Shown in pieces: positions 1 through 12,235 of a DNA stretch of 64,000 bases. This stretch comes from Pictodentalium vernedei (lineage: Eukaryota; Mollusca; Scaphopoda; Dentaliida; Dentaliidae). The notes beneath the pieces are model-generated. The model ran no database searches. It had not been told where the DNA came from and worked only from the letters and a program-made list of their open reading frames with translations. The DNA lies in the NCBI GenBank assembly GCA_031216915.1, contig CM062289.1, positions 24,199,533 through 24,263,532 on the forward strand. The letters are read 5' to 3'. Positions within the stretch are counted from its first letter, which is position 1; every line of letters begins with the position of its first letter. The position numbers and the translations under genes are program-made.

Positions 1-70
1 CCCCCCCCCCCCACCTCCCGCCGCCGCCACGAGTACCGAGTTGAGAGAGTTGAATTGTATCGTAAACAAT

Positions 71-451
71 GGCAGGGTATAAAAAAAATGACTACTGACC
101 ACTGGCCGGGGGTATAAAAAACTGTCCGCTGACCAAGTTATTTTTTGTATTGTTATCCTTAATAAACGATCAACTTTATTAACTAAATGCATAAAATGAA
201 ATAAAATGATATTACCAAGAGCCTCCTTGTCAAAAATGTAGAAAATAATGATGTATTGCTTCGAGTTTTGGATTTTACTGACCAAAGCCGACTGGCTCGC
301 CATGTTCGAATACCACCCGCTGTGAGTTTACAAACCGGCTTATTAGTGTACTTTGACATTTATTTGTTCAATAAAATTCAATTTTTATACCCCCGGTCAG
401 TAATTTCCCGGTCAGTGGTCAGTGGTCAGTGGTCAGGTTTTATACCTTGCC
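71..451. repeat. Foldback repeat with arms rich in GTATAAAA and GGTCAGTG
   Basis: The left arm (71-120) contains ggcagggtataaaa, then actgaccactgg, then gggggtataaaaa. The right arm (382-451) carries the same blocks in inverted order and orientation, with a small tandem expansion of the 7-mer gtcagtg. The roughly 260 bases between the arms are AT-rich without a gene. It could be a small foldback element or the inverted subterminal part of the mobile unit that contains the protein remnant starting at 528. No target-site duplication could be defined. Confidence 0.55.
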
Positions 452-488
452 GCGAATAATATGTTTTTAAGAGCTGAAAGAATTTAAC

Positions 489-1361
489 TTGTTTTTTTTT
501 CCAGACAATGATTTGAAACATGCAACCATGGAATCGGCCACCAATACTAATCCTACTGTCGAGCCTACTGTCGAGACTACTGTTTCATCATTAGAACGCA
601 GATGTGTTCTTCACACCCAATGCAGTGCAGACAAGAAAGCTCGTCCAGACGTACTTCCTTTCAAGGATAAGCAATGGGAAGCAGTAGAAACAGCAGCAGC
701 TAATAGACGGCAAAAGCGACATTTCCAGGACTCTGTCTTCTGTGGTGTAGTTCAGAGATTGCCTACGTCTCCAACTGAAACGGATGGTTACCATGTTTCT
801 TGTTACAAGAACATTACCGCTGTCTCATCCCAAACGCCGCCTGCTAAAGCCGCCAGTGATGTTCAATGTAGCAATGCCCCACATTTACGTTCATCCCAGA
901 ACTCGGCGCCTTCTACCTCATCTGCCGGGGTTTTGCCACCTGTTTGTCTATTTTGTGAGAAAAAGATAAAACGACCCAAAGGTGGAAGCATCGAACTGTT
1001 GGGAAGATGTGTAAGCATTGAAGCCGGTCTATCGATCCAAAATGCAGCAAAGACACTAAATGATAGTCAGGTTATTCCAAAAGTAATTGATACGGATCTA
1101 ATTGCCAAGGAGGCCCACTACCATCATTCATGTAAAAGTGCATATTTGTTGTCAGCCAATCGAGTTTCCCAAAAAGACACACGAGAAACAAAAATGCCTT
1201 CTGAGACCAGTTTGTTGGGCATTTATGCATACATTGAGCAGTCTGTAATAATAGACAACAGACCTGAACTTCTTAATTCTGTATATGAACGTTATCTTGA
1301 TATTTGTTCAGCATCACAGAAACGCCCAGGGGAAGCGCCTTCAGCCTCTCTAGGACACTGA
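489..1361 (+). pseudogene. N-terminal zinc-binding part of a broken uncharacterised invertebrate protein
   Basis: The open frame runs from 489, but the first plausible ATG is at 528. A polypyrimidine tract ending in ttccag at 491-504 looks like a splice acceptor, so an upstream exon is possible. The translation shows two similar cysteine/histidine modules. The first starts CVLHTQC and closes with a YHVSC pattern. The second starts CLFC and closes with a YHHSC pattern. Both look like C-C-H-C zinc sites. I recognise the layout from many uncharacterised proteins of cnidarians and molluscs, which usually continue into a very long protein; no function is established. The frame ends at two successive TGA codons (1359-1364). 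Coding-like sequence resumes just beyond them, and an alternative frame around 1340-1400 also looks coding, so small indels are likely here. The next segments on the same strand carry the rest of the protein. Confidence 0.6.
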
Positions 1362-1364
1362 TGA

Positions 1365-3621
1365 GTCACTTCAAGGGCGCATAAAGATACAGAGTCCACT
1401 CGGGGGAAAAAGCTTGGAAACATCATATATAACGCAGAAACTGCAGATGATGCAATTCGTGTTGTGTATGATTACACATCTACTGATGAGAGAACCATCG
1501 CCAAAGCAGCATTGCTTTTGCGCAACCAGTAGCTTAAGGTTGAAAAGGTCGACTTTCCTGAATGTCCGACATTGGAGGATTTGAGAAACGTGGACTCGTC
1601 ACGCCCAAAACTTGTAGTAGACTTTTTCAATATTTTGTATGGAGGGCTAAACTCAGAGCGATATACAGAGTCGGTAAAGCGCCGTGCAAAATCGTCTAGT
1701 CAGGATGCCTTGTTCATTGCACAACGGGGTCGCGCAAAACCTGCAAAACATGTAGCTCTTGGCATGAGTGTTAAGTCGGTTACTGGCAGTAAAAAAATGG
1801 TTCAAGCTCTGAACAGGTTTGGTTACTATTTAAGCTACAGCACATTGGAAGAAGTTGAAACTGCCACAGCTGAATCCATTCAAGAACAGAAACTCGCTTG
1901 TCCAAAAGGAACAGTTGCAGGTGAACCAGTTGGATTAGCCTTCGACAATTTCGATGAGATGACTCAAACCTTGTCTGGAGCCAATTCGCTGCACGATACC
2001 ATGGGTAGTCTGTACCAAAATGTGCCACCACCTGATGAAGAACGTGAAGCATCTGCTGTCGTGGCAGTTTCAACCTCATCTGGTGCTCGGCAAGTAAAGA
2101 CAGGCAAAAGGAAGAGAACCCTTGAGAGTACAGATACTGCACTTCAGCCATATAGGAAGATACCAGAGATGACGAAGTTCAATTACCAAAACACTGCAGC
2201 CTACAGCCTCCCAGATGTTAGCACCAAGGCTCGCCACCTTGACCTCGTGTGAATGATGAGCCATGCCATCGGCAATGATGCATTGCCTATGTGGGTTGGG
2301 TTTAATGCAAGCATTTGCAGTGACCACCTTCCAAAACAAGAGGTTCGATATATGCCAAACTTACGCCAGCCTATCACCTAGGGGTCGTGCAGGTGACTCT
2401 CCTCATCACACAGAGGTGTGCTAATTAGACGGGACAGAAATACGGAATGGTCAGTTATGATCTGGGCGCAGCCAAGCCAGCACTTCAAATACAAGTGACT
2501 TGAGAAACCAAAATTTGATAACATTTTCATAATGCTAGGCCAGTTCCACATCGCAATAGCTTTCTTCAAAGCTATTGGGAAACTCCTGTCCAACTCTGGA
2601 GGACCAGAAATGCTGACTGAATCTGAAGTACTAGCAACCGGATCCTTAAACGGATTTTTGACGGGGAAACATTTCAACAGGTGCAAGAGATTGCACCCCC
2701 ATACTAGCCCTTGATCTTGAGATGCTACACTTCTCATCCTTCTTAGACTCTTACACACACAGAGAAAACATAGAAGCATTCATAAGCAGCATTCAACTGA
2801 CCATGGGGGAGCAGCTTCAGTCTGCTCTAGACTCGGACGTCTTCAAAGCATGCATAGCTGCGTATGACGCATATACCCAAGTGACAAGATCTGGAGGTCA
2901 TGGTGCAACCGCCCAGTTTTGGAGAATGTATATTGATTACAGTCATGAGTATCACGAGCTTGAATGGGCGATTCGAACGAATGATATCGATCTCTATATA
3001 TACTCACTGACCGGACTCATTGGAATGTTCTTTGCTACAAACCACGTAAATTACAGTCGGTGGCTGACAAAGATTCAACTGGATTTGCTGAGCATGGAAG
3101 ACAGCCATCCTGGCCTACGTCAAATACTGGAAGCAGACGTCTTTACCGTCAGACGAACAGAACATCCATTCAGTAGATGCCCGGTCGACTTGACTCTAGA
3201 ACAGACGATTAATGCAGATGCAGCTTCGAGGCGAACTGGAGTCACTTCTTCAACGAATAATTACATGGCACGACTTCGCTGGATGCTTACGAAATCCACT
3301 AGAGCTTAATTCGTTAGTCTACTCCACGAAATGGCTGGGCTGATAGTCAAAGAAGACACAACAGCTGAACTGAGACCTGCACGAATAAAACGTGACGATA
3401 GAGATGTGAAAACCGTGGTTAAACAAATCCAGGAGAGTTACAATCCGTTTGGGAACGGAACAGATGCAGATACCATGTTTTACAACATCCATACAGGAAG
3501 GGCAACTAGTGAAGCAGTCCGCGAGAGTTTACTGAATGTGCCAGCAAGTGGAAGGACATTACACCAGGCATTCATCACAGCATGCGAGACCGATGACAGT
3601 AGATTTGACCATAACCCATAA
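1365..3621 (+). pseudogene. Middle part of the same broken uncharacterised protein
   Basis: The coding signal is continuous in amino-acid character but not in frame. 1365-2252 is in one frame, with a TAG at 1530-1532 and a TGA at 2250-2252. 2253-2720 jumps frame several times, with readable pieces such as a segment ending FLTGKHFNRCKRLHP. 2722-3621 is in another frame, with a TAA at 3307-3309. The conserved-looking cores (VALGMSVKSVTGSKK, AFDNFDEMTQTLSG, LEQTINADAASRRTG) match my memory of the same uncharacterised invertebrate family. No catalytic motif is obvious in this part. The number of stops and frame changes shows a dead copy. The intact members could belong to a mobile element or to an expanded host family, and the sequence here does not decide between them. 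Confidence 0.6.
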
Positions 3622-3686
3622 AGAAAGCTCCTCTCAAGACATTCGTAGACGAATGTGCCAGAAATAGACGAGCACTGGATAAGAAA

Positions 3687-5174
3687 GTGGCAGTTCTGAA
3701 ATGCACCCGTGATTTGATGGGCCGCCTAGTGATCGTTGCATCAAAGCGTGATGTTGACCTGCAGCATATCTTCCAATATCCCCTTACACCAGTACAACTC
3801 ACCATGTGCAATCCTGACGAGAGCATGGTCAAGACAGATAAAAGTAAGTTGCTTAACTTACTGGAGAGCAAGGTGATCAAAGGAGACGGACCTCAACAGA
3901 TCAATGCATACGTAGTAGACGGACAATATCTTCTGCACACCCTACCTCCAAACTTACCACCCACGTATGGAGGTCTAGCGAGGAGCATACTCTACCAAGT
4001 ACTGGCATTGTCCAAAGTCCGGGTACACGTAGCCTTTGATGATTACCCTCAACCGTCACTGAAGGGTGCAGAACGAACCAGACGGGGAACAACATCCGAG
4101 GACAGCATATCATACATTATTACTGGTCCAGCACAAAGAAGGTCCAACGGTATCAGCAACGCACTAATGTGCAGGTCATTCAAACGGGAACTTCCTGATT
4201 GTCTTGCAAGAGAATGGCATGATCAAGCATACGCTCATATAATTGGGACCTGTGATGTCTTCCTAGATGTTTCGTCAGGCTAGTGCTTCCATTTCCACGT
4301 AAGCGAAGGAGAGGTCAAGCGAGATACCGTAGACATGCTCCGTAACAACCATGAAGAAGCGGATACCAAGATCTGCATGCATGCAAAGGCAGTAGACACC
4401 TCAAATGGAAATGTAGTAATACGCGCCTCAGACACGGACATAGCTGTTATTCTGCTGTGTCATTGTGAGAAATATAGCGGCCATGTCTGGATGAATGTCG
4501 GTACTACATCCAAGCGGAATCGGAGGCTCATCGACCTAACAGCGATATCCAAGTCACTGGGACCACAACTGTGCAGTTCCCTCCCTGCCTTCCATGCCTT
4601 TACCGGCTCGGATTATACCGCTGCATTTCTAAGAAAGGGCAAGGTTCGACCATTTAATAAGCTGGAAAAGAATACTGATGTACAACAAGCATTCAAAGGG
4701 TTGTCAACAGATGGACGGCCATGCGAGAAATGCAAGGAAACACTCTTGAAATTCACTTCTATAATGTATGGAGCCAAAGAGAAGTCGAAGGAAACGCTAA
4801 ACGCCTACAGGTTCAAAACCTTTGAAAGAATTTACAAGCCAAAGTTAAAAGGAAAGAACCTGAAGGGAGTTGATACCAGTGGTATACCTCCATGCGAAAG
4901 TGAGGTTGCTGCACACATAAAGCGTGTATCGTTTGTTTCAAGAATGTGGACCAGTGCGGACCAGTCAATCTTCCAGCAACACCCTTCAGAGGTTGACGGA
5001 TGGGAGGTAGTGGGAGACCAATATAAACCCATCTGGTTTGAGGGAGACCAACTTCCGGAGTCGCTCATTCCAGATGAAGAAGAATTAGCTGATGCTGACG
5101 ATGACGAGGTCCTAGCGCAGTCGTCTTCTGATGAAGAGGACGTTGAAGGAGACAGTGTTGATGCTGATGTGTAG
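3687..5174 (+). pseudogene. C-terminal PIN/XPG-like nuclease domain of the broken protein
   Basis: Two open stretches (3687-4283 and 4335-5174) share one frame and are separated by a TAG at 4281-4283. The second stretch carries three acidic motifs in order: HEEADTK (residues 6-12 of that stretch), ASDTD (31-35) and FTGSDY (89-94). Spacing and residues resemble the internal metal-binding half of FEN1/XPG and PIN-type nucleases (E-x-E/D, T-x-D-x-D, G-C-D-Y), so a nuclease fold is inferred. The last 40 residues are very acidic, with runs of D and E. The frame differs from the preceding segment (ending 3621), so a further indel lies at 3622-3686. No intact promoter or poly(A) signal was identified. 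Confidence 0.6.
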
Positions 5175-5884
5175 GTTTACAATCGACCAAACCTGTTCAG
5201 ACGATTATATTCAGTACATATCTAAAGTACCCGACAGGGAATTTGTCAGCAGAGATCATATGTTTTTGAAATATTAAGTAAAATATGTTAGGAATATTGG
5301 ATAAAACAACATAAATACAACCATCTTGATGTTTGCGATAAATTCAATAATTTTTCGTTGATACAGAGTTAGTTATAGTTTTTACCATTAATTAAAATTT
5401 GTTTTTAGTTCAGGGCAATTAGCTAAAACATGTTAAATAGTTTATAAGCGACAGTCCGAGAAAAACAGCACTATCACTTGGAATTAGGCATTGGGTATTA
5501 ATTTTGATAAAATTCACATTTTGGTTTATTAAAATCGTTTTTGTTTTGAGATTTTAGATTTAATTCTTGCTATGCGGTAGAGACAGGACGCCAATTTACT
5601 ACATGGCTTTCTGTATATGATCTGATTTTGAAGCATAATTCATGCATACTAAGTACATTTTTATGCAGTTTATAAAGAAACAAAACATTGTGTTTGTATA
5701 CAATCTATGTTTGTCCTTTTTCAGTGTGGAGAGTATTGGCATATTCCCAAGGGTGGGTCTCAAAGAGCACAGGCAACATCAGACATTATGTAGCCGATTC
5801 AGAGAATCTATGGAGGGAAAGAGCAGGAGATGCCCGATGATTAGGGCCTATGATAAACCGACAACTGCCCCTAGATACTGACTC
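5175..5884. other. AT-rich non-coding stretch
   Basis: It contains only A/T-rich sequence and short homopolymers. No coding signal, RNA gene or repeat structure was seen. Confidence 0.5.
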
Positions 5885-6310
5885 CATTCTTAAGTGGGTT
5901 GAAGCATGAAATGGACACTTAAGAATTGCTGTTCTTGATACACGATGATCAACTAAAAATTTTGAGACCAATTTGAAAAGATGTACTTAAATTGTGAATT
6001 GACACTCACCTTCCCATAGACGGTGTCAATGAGTACATTTTGCATTCTTAAGTGGATTAATACTTGAAATGGATACTTAAGAATGACTGATCTTGATTTA
6101 GGATGACCTAAGGAATACATTGCCATATGTTTCATGGATGTACTCAAATTGTGAATTAAAAATGCTAATTAGCGTTACTTAGGTCATTCTTAAGCGACCT
6201 AATACACAAATTGAAAACTTTAGAATTGGGAATTCTGATTTCCACTCCTATAGAGAACATCTTAACACAAGTTTGAAAGATGTACCTAAATTGGGAATTA
6301 AGAGTCATAT
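5885..6310. repeat. Three degenerate tandem copies of a 142-158 bp unit
   Basis: The phrase cattcttaag recurs at 5885, 6043 and 6185. Each time it is followed by a g..taata(c)..gaaatgga-type block, and later by aaattg(t/g)gaatt. Copies are clearly diverged. Short matching hairpins around cttaag occur in each unit. Confidence 0.6.
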
Positions 6311-7220
6311 TTAGGGGTCCTTTAGTGGCGCCCCCTGGTTGCTGTGCAGAATTGCAGGACTTAAGAATTGCCTTTTTGGGGTCTCCTATCATAGATGCAT
6401 ATTTTCCAGGCCTCAAACCTTTTGTACTCGAAATGTGAAACAAATGTTTATGGGCTCCCGGACTCTTAGGTACGTTTTTTTTTGTGCCTGTCTATGCGTG
6501 TGCAAAATTCTGTGAAAATCAGTTTGAAAATGCCTTCAGAATCGCACGGACAAAATGTGTGGAAAAAAAAACCCTGAAAAAAAATATAATCCGTAGAAAA
6601 ACAAATATCATTTCCAGATGGAAAAGCTAAAATACACGGTCTTTTCTACAAAGATAAGTAGACGTGTAACTGACGCTAATACTGGGTCGGACGCTATGGG
6701 GACTGGTGTTTGTTGTCCCACGTGAGAATGAATAATGGAGAATACATAACTTCTTGGCAACATCGGACTTGACTCCACACGCCTCTATAAAAGACAGAGA
6801 AAGTACACAAATACGGTACTATTTTTTCTACCACAGAGATCAATGGACAATACTGTAAACATGGTTTTGAGAAACATGGAAGTATGTGCTGGAAGCATCT
6901 ACCGATGAAGGCAACGTGGCTGCAAGCGCGGGTAAGTAAATTATTCAACTGATTTGTTTCACATACCCTGCAACAGAAATATCGCACCACTCTATATTTA
7001 TATTTCTGATCCAAATTGTCTGGCCTGTGGTTTTGTGAATGAATACATATTCATTTGAGCAATAAAGCATCCAACGCACAAATAATATATATATATATTG
7101 AATTCCCCAAGCGTAACGCTAACATCACGAGCCTAAAAATTGGATTATGAATACGTGCGTGCGCACGAGTGTGCCAATAGGGTATGTGGGTGTGCACGAA
7201 AGCTGTGTACACATTAATTT
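6311..7220. other. Non-coding stretch
   Basis: No coding signal was recognised. There is a short TA dinucleotide run near 7086-7099. Confidence 0.4.
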
Positions 7221-7249
7221 GATATAATAATAACACTGTGATTGGCTGC

Positions 7250-7790
7250 TGATTTGTAGCGGTTCTCAGGTGGGAAGGCCTTAATAAACCCTGTGCTTCC
7301 AAATCCCTCCTAATCTCCGCACCTCGTTTCTCTTCCCAGCACCCAGAAACGAACTCTTTGATGACAGTCTGTGCCGCATTCTTCCGAATCTCTCCAAACA
7401 TCGTACTAACCCTCTCCTTTGTTGTACCCAATACCCACATATCTTTCCTTCCCCCATCCCGCTTCCCCAATATACTCAATGTGAATCTTATTCTGCTAGA
7501 CTGATATTTTGACATTCAAACAGGAAGTATTCCATGATCTTCTCTACTCCAAAATAACACACCTGACACTCCTTTTATCTATCTTCCCCAATTTTTCCCA
7601 AGCCAACGCGACCCAGCTTAAAAGCAGTGACCCCCCAAAAGGCGCCTTTATGTAGTTTTCAAAACCTGGTTTCTCTTTATCAGGCAGGCTACGCAAAAGA
7701 AATACATTTTCGTTTGCACCCCTCCCGCCAATTTCGGTTACAGTCCCCTGTGACTCTTTCACTGACCATTTTCCCTCTGGGTTGTCCACA
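7250..7790 (-). pseudogene. Probable LINE ORF2 C-terminal remnant
   Basis: Read on the reverse strand, the stretch around 7500-7560 gives C-x2-C followed by EKIMEYFLFEC. This resembles the cysteine/histidine knuckle at the C-terminus of many non-LTR retrotransposon polymerases (C-x2-C, EHFLFEC), with the usual histidine replaced by tyrosine. The downstream reverse frame (7250-7515) has a basic, Trp-containing tail (KDMWVLGTTKE, FVSGCWEEKRG) of the kind that follows this knuckle. At least one frameshift lies at the junction. No reverse-transcriptase core remains nearby, so only a fragment is present. The assignment rests on this short motif alone. Confidence 0.35.
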
Positions 7791-7799
7791 GTTCTAAAT

Positions 7800-8580
7800 C
7801 AGAGTTTTCTATTGAATAGTTCTCTATAAATTCCCCCACTTTCCCAATACAACCTGTCTTTGTATTTGAATTCCAAATATTTGGAAACATTAGTTTACCC
7901 CATCGGCTGTTGGGGAGATTTACCAAAAAGCCAAGATAACATAGTATCATAAAGTGTTATTCTCTCATTCATCCTCATTCACCTACCATACCACTGAAAG
8001 TTTGTAGTTTCGCGGCATTACTCGACCCTGTTATCCATTAGCCTGCTTTATTCTGCATGCCGCTAAGAACGCCCTTTACAACCGTTTGGTTTCGATGTAA
8101 TATTTCTGTACCATATGTTATATTTGGAACACCAACCATTTCCTATTCTTTTTGTTTGATCGGAGCGAGTGTCCTGACGGGTGTTATGTTTTCTCCTCTA
8201 ACACTCATGATGTTGTAATGTGGCGTCCTTAGTGGCCTTCTATGGCGAAGGGAAAATTTTGAAAATGTTATAATTTGATTTTATACATCATCCGTACCTG
8301 TAAATGTGTTTCTCTTTCTTCTTCAGTATTACGCTTTACTCTTTCCCATATTAGCTAACTCACGGGTTCTAATGACACCGCTGCTGCCATTGAGGGTCCT
8401 GTGAGTACGAGCATGCCTTCCTGTATCGTGAAATTTTCAACAATGCCATCGACTGAATTTCACAAGCACTTTCCACAAGACCATCTGTTCTGAATTCCGT
8501 CAATCTTTAACCCTTTACCCAACGTAACGGCCAAAACCGGCCAGCGCTATTCTCAAAAATCGTCAGTTAATTTTCATTAT
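7800..8580. other. Non-coding stretch
   Basis: No gene or clear repeat was recognised. Confidence 0.4.
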
Positions 8581-8694
8581 TTTTTCATTTTTTGTCTCAA
8601 AAACATAGGTCATGACCCCTCATTGGAACGAGCTCATCGAGCTCGTTCCAATGAGGGGTCATAACCTATGTTTTTGAGACAAAAAATGGAAAAA
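8581..8694. repeat. Long hairpin with near-identical arms and a 3-nt loop
   Basis: The arm at 8581-8635 and the arm at 8639-8694 are reverse complements apart from one substitution and one 1-base gap. The centre is gagctc-atc-gagctc. The arms end in poly-T/poly-A. Confidence 0.9.
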
Positions 8695-9909
8695 ATTAGT
8701 TGTTCAAGAAATTTTTTTGCAAGTGTCGTCTGCTTTTCATGTTAAGTAAAGTGTTAAATTCTGTCAATCTTTTACTGTACCAGCAATAACCTGAATAACC
8801 TTTTGGCAGTAAAAAAATGTAATTTATTGATTGGGGTATTTTCATTTGTTGAGTAAATAGTAATAAATTTCACCCAAAATGGTTTGTTAGAGTCAATAAA
8901 ATTTTCAGAGTCAGAATCAGAAGTACAGTCACGTTTGCTAATTATTCATGCCATCATTATATTTTGTTTGGAGGTTTTTCCATAGTGTTATAAGGTTACG
9001 ATTCTCCAAGACATGCCTCCCACCCTTACTTCGAGCCCACCTTATGGGTTATGTCCCAGCCTAGCATGAGGGAATTACAAAACCTAGAGTACATGAAGAA
9101 TATACTCGACCAGCGTTGATGCAAATTCATATCCGCTGGCCGATTGACCCGTCGTGTGAGGGTACAGCCAGGTCTTCAGAAGGCGGTCATTCAACCAATT
9201 ATTCTGTTAAACCGGTGCAATGACAATTACCACTCATAACTGACGCGGACAGTGCAATAAAAAGGAGTACGGTCAAAAAGTTCTGAATTCATTAAAAGCC
9301 AGTACACGGTAGCAAAGACCACATTGAGTTAGAAGAAATAACGGATTGAATAACTACCCAATGCCCCCCGACATGACACCCTCTTTTGGGAGCGCTCGAT
9401 TGGCCAAACCAGACCTATCTGACCATCTGTCTCCGAAGTTAGAGCCAAAGCAGTGTATTGGACAGGTATCTCTAAAATGGAGACTATCCTAATCGGGGCA
9501 GTGTTTGTCCTCAACTGTCAGAATTCTTTCCTCCGCGCCTTTGGAACGCACCTCACGGGAGATCAAGGTGCATGACACTGCCCACATAACAGGATGGCTC
9601 CATTTCGGTCGGGGATTGCCTATTCGGATATTTCGCAGTAAACCTGCTCAATTGAGCAGGCATTCCTCTATCGCCACCTGAGGACCCACCCAGTAGGTGA
9701 TGGCCACTACCCCCCCCCCACCCCCACCCCCACCCCCGGCGACAGTGGTTCGTATTTGTGATTTGTTTTTGTTTTCTTTTTTTTGGGGTGGGGGGCTACC
9801 TTTATCTTTTTGTCTCATTTAGATCGGAAATCTGTTGAGAGTTTAAACCGCAATGTTTTTGAACCGCGTTTATAACATCTCGATGCCCCTCCCCCCCCCC
9901 CCCCTCCTC
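8695..9909. other. Non-coding stretch with a C-rich tract
   Basis: No coding signal was seen. A (CCCCCA)-type tract lies near 9707-9738, and a run of about 15 C lies at 9889-9904, next to the start of the LINE copy. Confidence 0.45.
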
Positions 9910-11992
9910 AGAGGGATGTGGATGATGTTCGGTGAGGGCTCCAGGGACTACACTTAAAGCGTGGTTTGAATACACTGCAGTTTTGTTAGGTTTAGGTTTG
10001 TTTTACTGAGAAGTTTGATTATGAGTGCCATGTTCGAGGACTGGTTGGACAAATGATTTATCGAGTTTTAGTAGGGTGTTTTTGTTGTCACCAAATCCAT
10101 GCTTCTTATCATTTTGGGGAGGTCAGTTCTTTTATTGGATCGTGTTACGGTTTTGGATATACGGGTATTTAGGGATAGTCTCTTGTCGATAGATATTCCT
10201 AGGAACATAGCTTCATCGCAGGTTTTGGGGTTGTTGTTATAGGTACAGTTTGATGGGTAGCACTCGGGACTTTTTTTTATTGTTATGATTAGTTTTGGCT
10301 TTCATTAGGGTTAAGCTTGGTGCGCCATTCTCTAGGGCGTCTTGAAGTTGGCACTCGATGACGACACGAGACCTACTAGCAGTGTAGAGTCAACTGTCAT
10401 CGGCAAAGGGTGAAATATTCACTCACTTTGTGTATGTCGTTTACAAAAATAACGAACAGGAGTGGGATCAAGACCGAGCCTTCACTTCATCCGATACCTT
10501 TCGATTTACCCGTACTTGAAATTTTCCGGACAGTTAAGAAAGAGGAGATATTTCGGTATATTTTATGGGACGGGGGGGGGGGGGCGTTCATTTTTAGCAT
10601 ACCGCTATGCCATGCTGAGTCGCTGTACTGAGTCGAAGACTATTTCTTGACATCCCGTAAAACCGCTCTCCCAATTTCGTTTTGGGACAGTGAGGTCTGC
10701 GTATCATCAATTAGCCAGTATAATGTTCCATGGCCTTCTTGTGAGTACGGTAGGCTCTTTGCAACTTATTAAGAAAGTTTGGATATTCAAGCTGAGTTGT
10801 GAGTTTGTTTTCGATTGTGTGTTCAAATGTTTTGCCCAATCAACTCACAAGACTGATAGGTCCGTAGCTTGGTGGGTTTTTAGAGTCTTTATCCGGTTTG
10901 GGGATCATTACCCTAGCGGACACTTTCCAGCACTTTATGAAATAACCAACGGAGAGGCAGCGATCTAGGATACAGTAAGTCTCTCGATAAAGGCAATGGG
11001 AGGGGGAATCTGTTAAAGGATTCTGTGATTTCGTCTTCACCGGGTGAAGGATTGTTTGCATTTACGGATAATATCCATGATTTCTGTTCCCAGGATGGAG
11101 ACCGCAAGGTCCTTATCGCCGCCGGGTTCCTGTGATGGGATGAAGCTAGGTTTAAAGATTTGTTTGTTATAGCTCACAAACTCGTTGATTTAATCTTTGA
11201 AGTCGTGATCGAAGTCGACACCTTCGTTCGTTTTGTGAATTTTCCTGAAAAATTTGGCAAAGGTGTTGGCTTTTGCCTTGTTCTCGCGGGCTTTCGTGCC
11301 ATCAGCCCGATTGGGGGGGGGGGGGGGGGGGGTGGATATTCGATCGTTTGATTTTTTTTGTCTCGTTAGTAATTTGAAGCTATCCCGAAACGTTTTGAGA
11401 TCGTGCTGGCCATTCAGTTTCCTTAGTTTTCGTTTTTGATTGGCTTTGGTCGCCGTGAAGACGATTATAAATGGTTTTAAGCTCGGGTTTTACTAGGTTC
11501 ACGTTCTTTATTACAGGTCCTGAAATCTTTTCTTTTTAGTTTTATGACTTCCATCGTTTTATCTGAGATGCATGTTTTTCGGGGGTGGAATATTTCCTTG
11601 GGGGAGATTTCCTCGAGCGTCTGATTAATGTTGTCACTTAGGTTCGTACAGGCTACTTCGAGTTTATCCACGTTGGGTGTGTCATTTTGCTGATGTTTAA
11701 CCTCTACTATTTGTCTAAACAGGTCTCATTCAATTTTGCCTAGGTTCCGTTTCTGGATAGGCTCGTACTTAGCTGGGCTTTTGTCCTAGGTTAGGGTGAA
11801 ATATATGGGGAGATGGTCGATTCCTAAATCATGGAAGTTCGTCATGCAGTCAATGTGGGAATTGCTGATAATTAGGACGAGAATATCGGAGCGGTGGAGA
11901 TGGTTGTTACTTTTGTGTGTGGTCGATTGGTCATCATTTAACCATTTGAACCCGAGCGGCCGTTTTTTCCGGCCAGGAACATGATACGTCAT
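9910..11992 (-). mobile_element. Decayed Jockey/CR1-like LINE ORF2 (endonuclease end, RT, C-terminus)
   Basis: Read in reverse, the order is that of a non-LTR polymerase. 11786-11992 is the end of an APE-type endonuclease, with a terminal DHLPI motif. 11477-11671 is the linker. 10840-11107 is the RT start, containing MIPKPDKD and a Y-x-P-I-S-L motif. Around 10637 is RT motif A with V-F-D-S. Motif C reads F-A-D-D at 10396-10407, followed directly by a stop. C-terminal sequence with LEHG then continues to about 9920. Several frameshifts, stops and inserted G-runs (10571-10583, 11316-11332) break it. It is the same family as the copies at 46.4-48.5 kb and 56.3-57.6 kb, with matching stretches such as SPGED and MIPKPD. 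The 3' end abuts a C-run near 9904. Confidence 0.75.
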
Positions 11993-12235
11993 AACGTCAT
12001 TAAATAGGATGGCTGGTCAGTAAATGTGTGGTGTATACCAATATTGATTGGTCTACCCCAAATAATGAATATGGACTCTTCTGATTTTCTGTCATTGAAC
12101 TGGCATGGAAGATGCCACTAGAGTTCAAAGGGTTAATACATGGAAGTCGGATTGTTCGATAATGTTGAAAGGGCGTCCCCGTTGGGTTCGCTGTTTGTTA
12201 CAGCCAAACTATTTATGCTTGGCATTGACGCCCCC

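Noticed and set aside
1780..2151. Reverse frame of 123 codons
   Set aside because: It is the antisense shadow of the forward coding remnant and has no recognisable protein motif.
6694..7014. Reverse frame of 106 codons
   Set aside because: Cys/Phe/Leu-rich but with no motif, no repeats of frame in neighbours and no plausible context.
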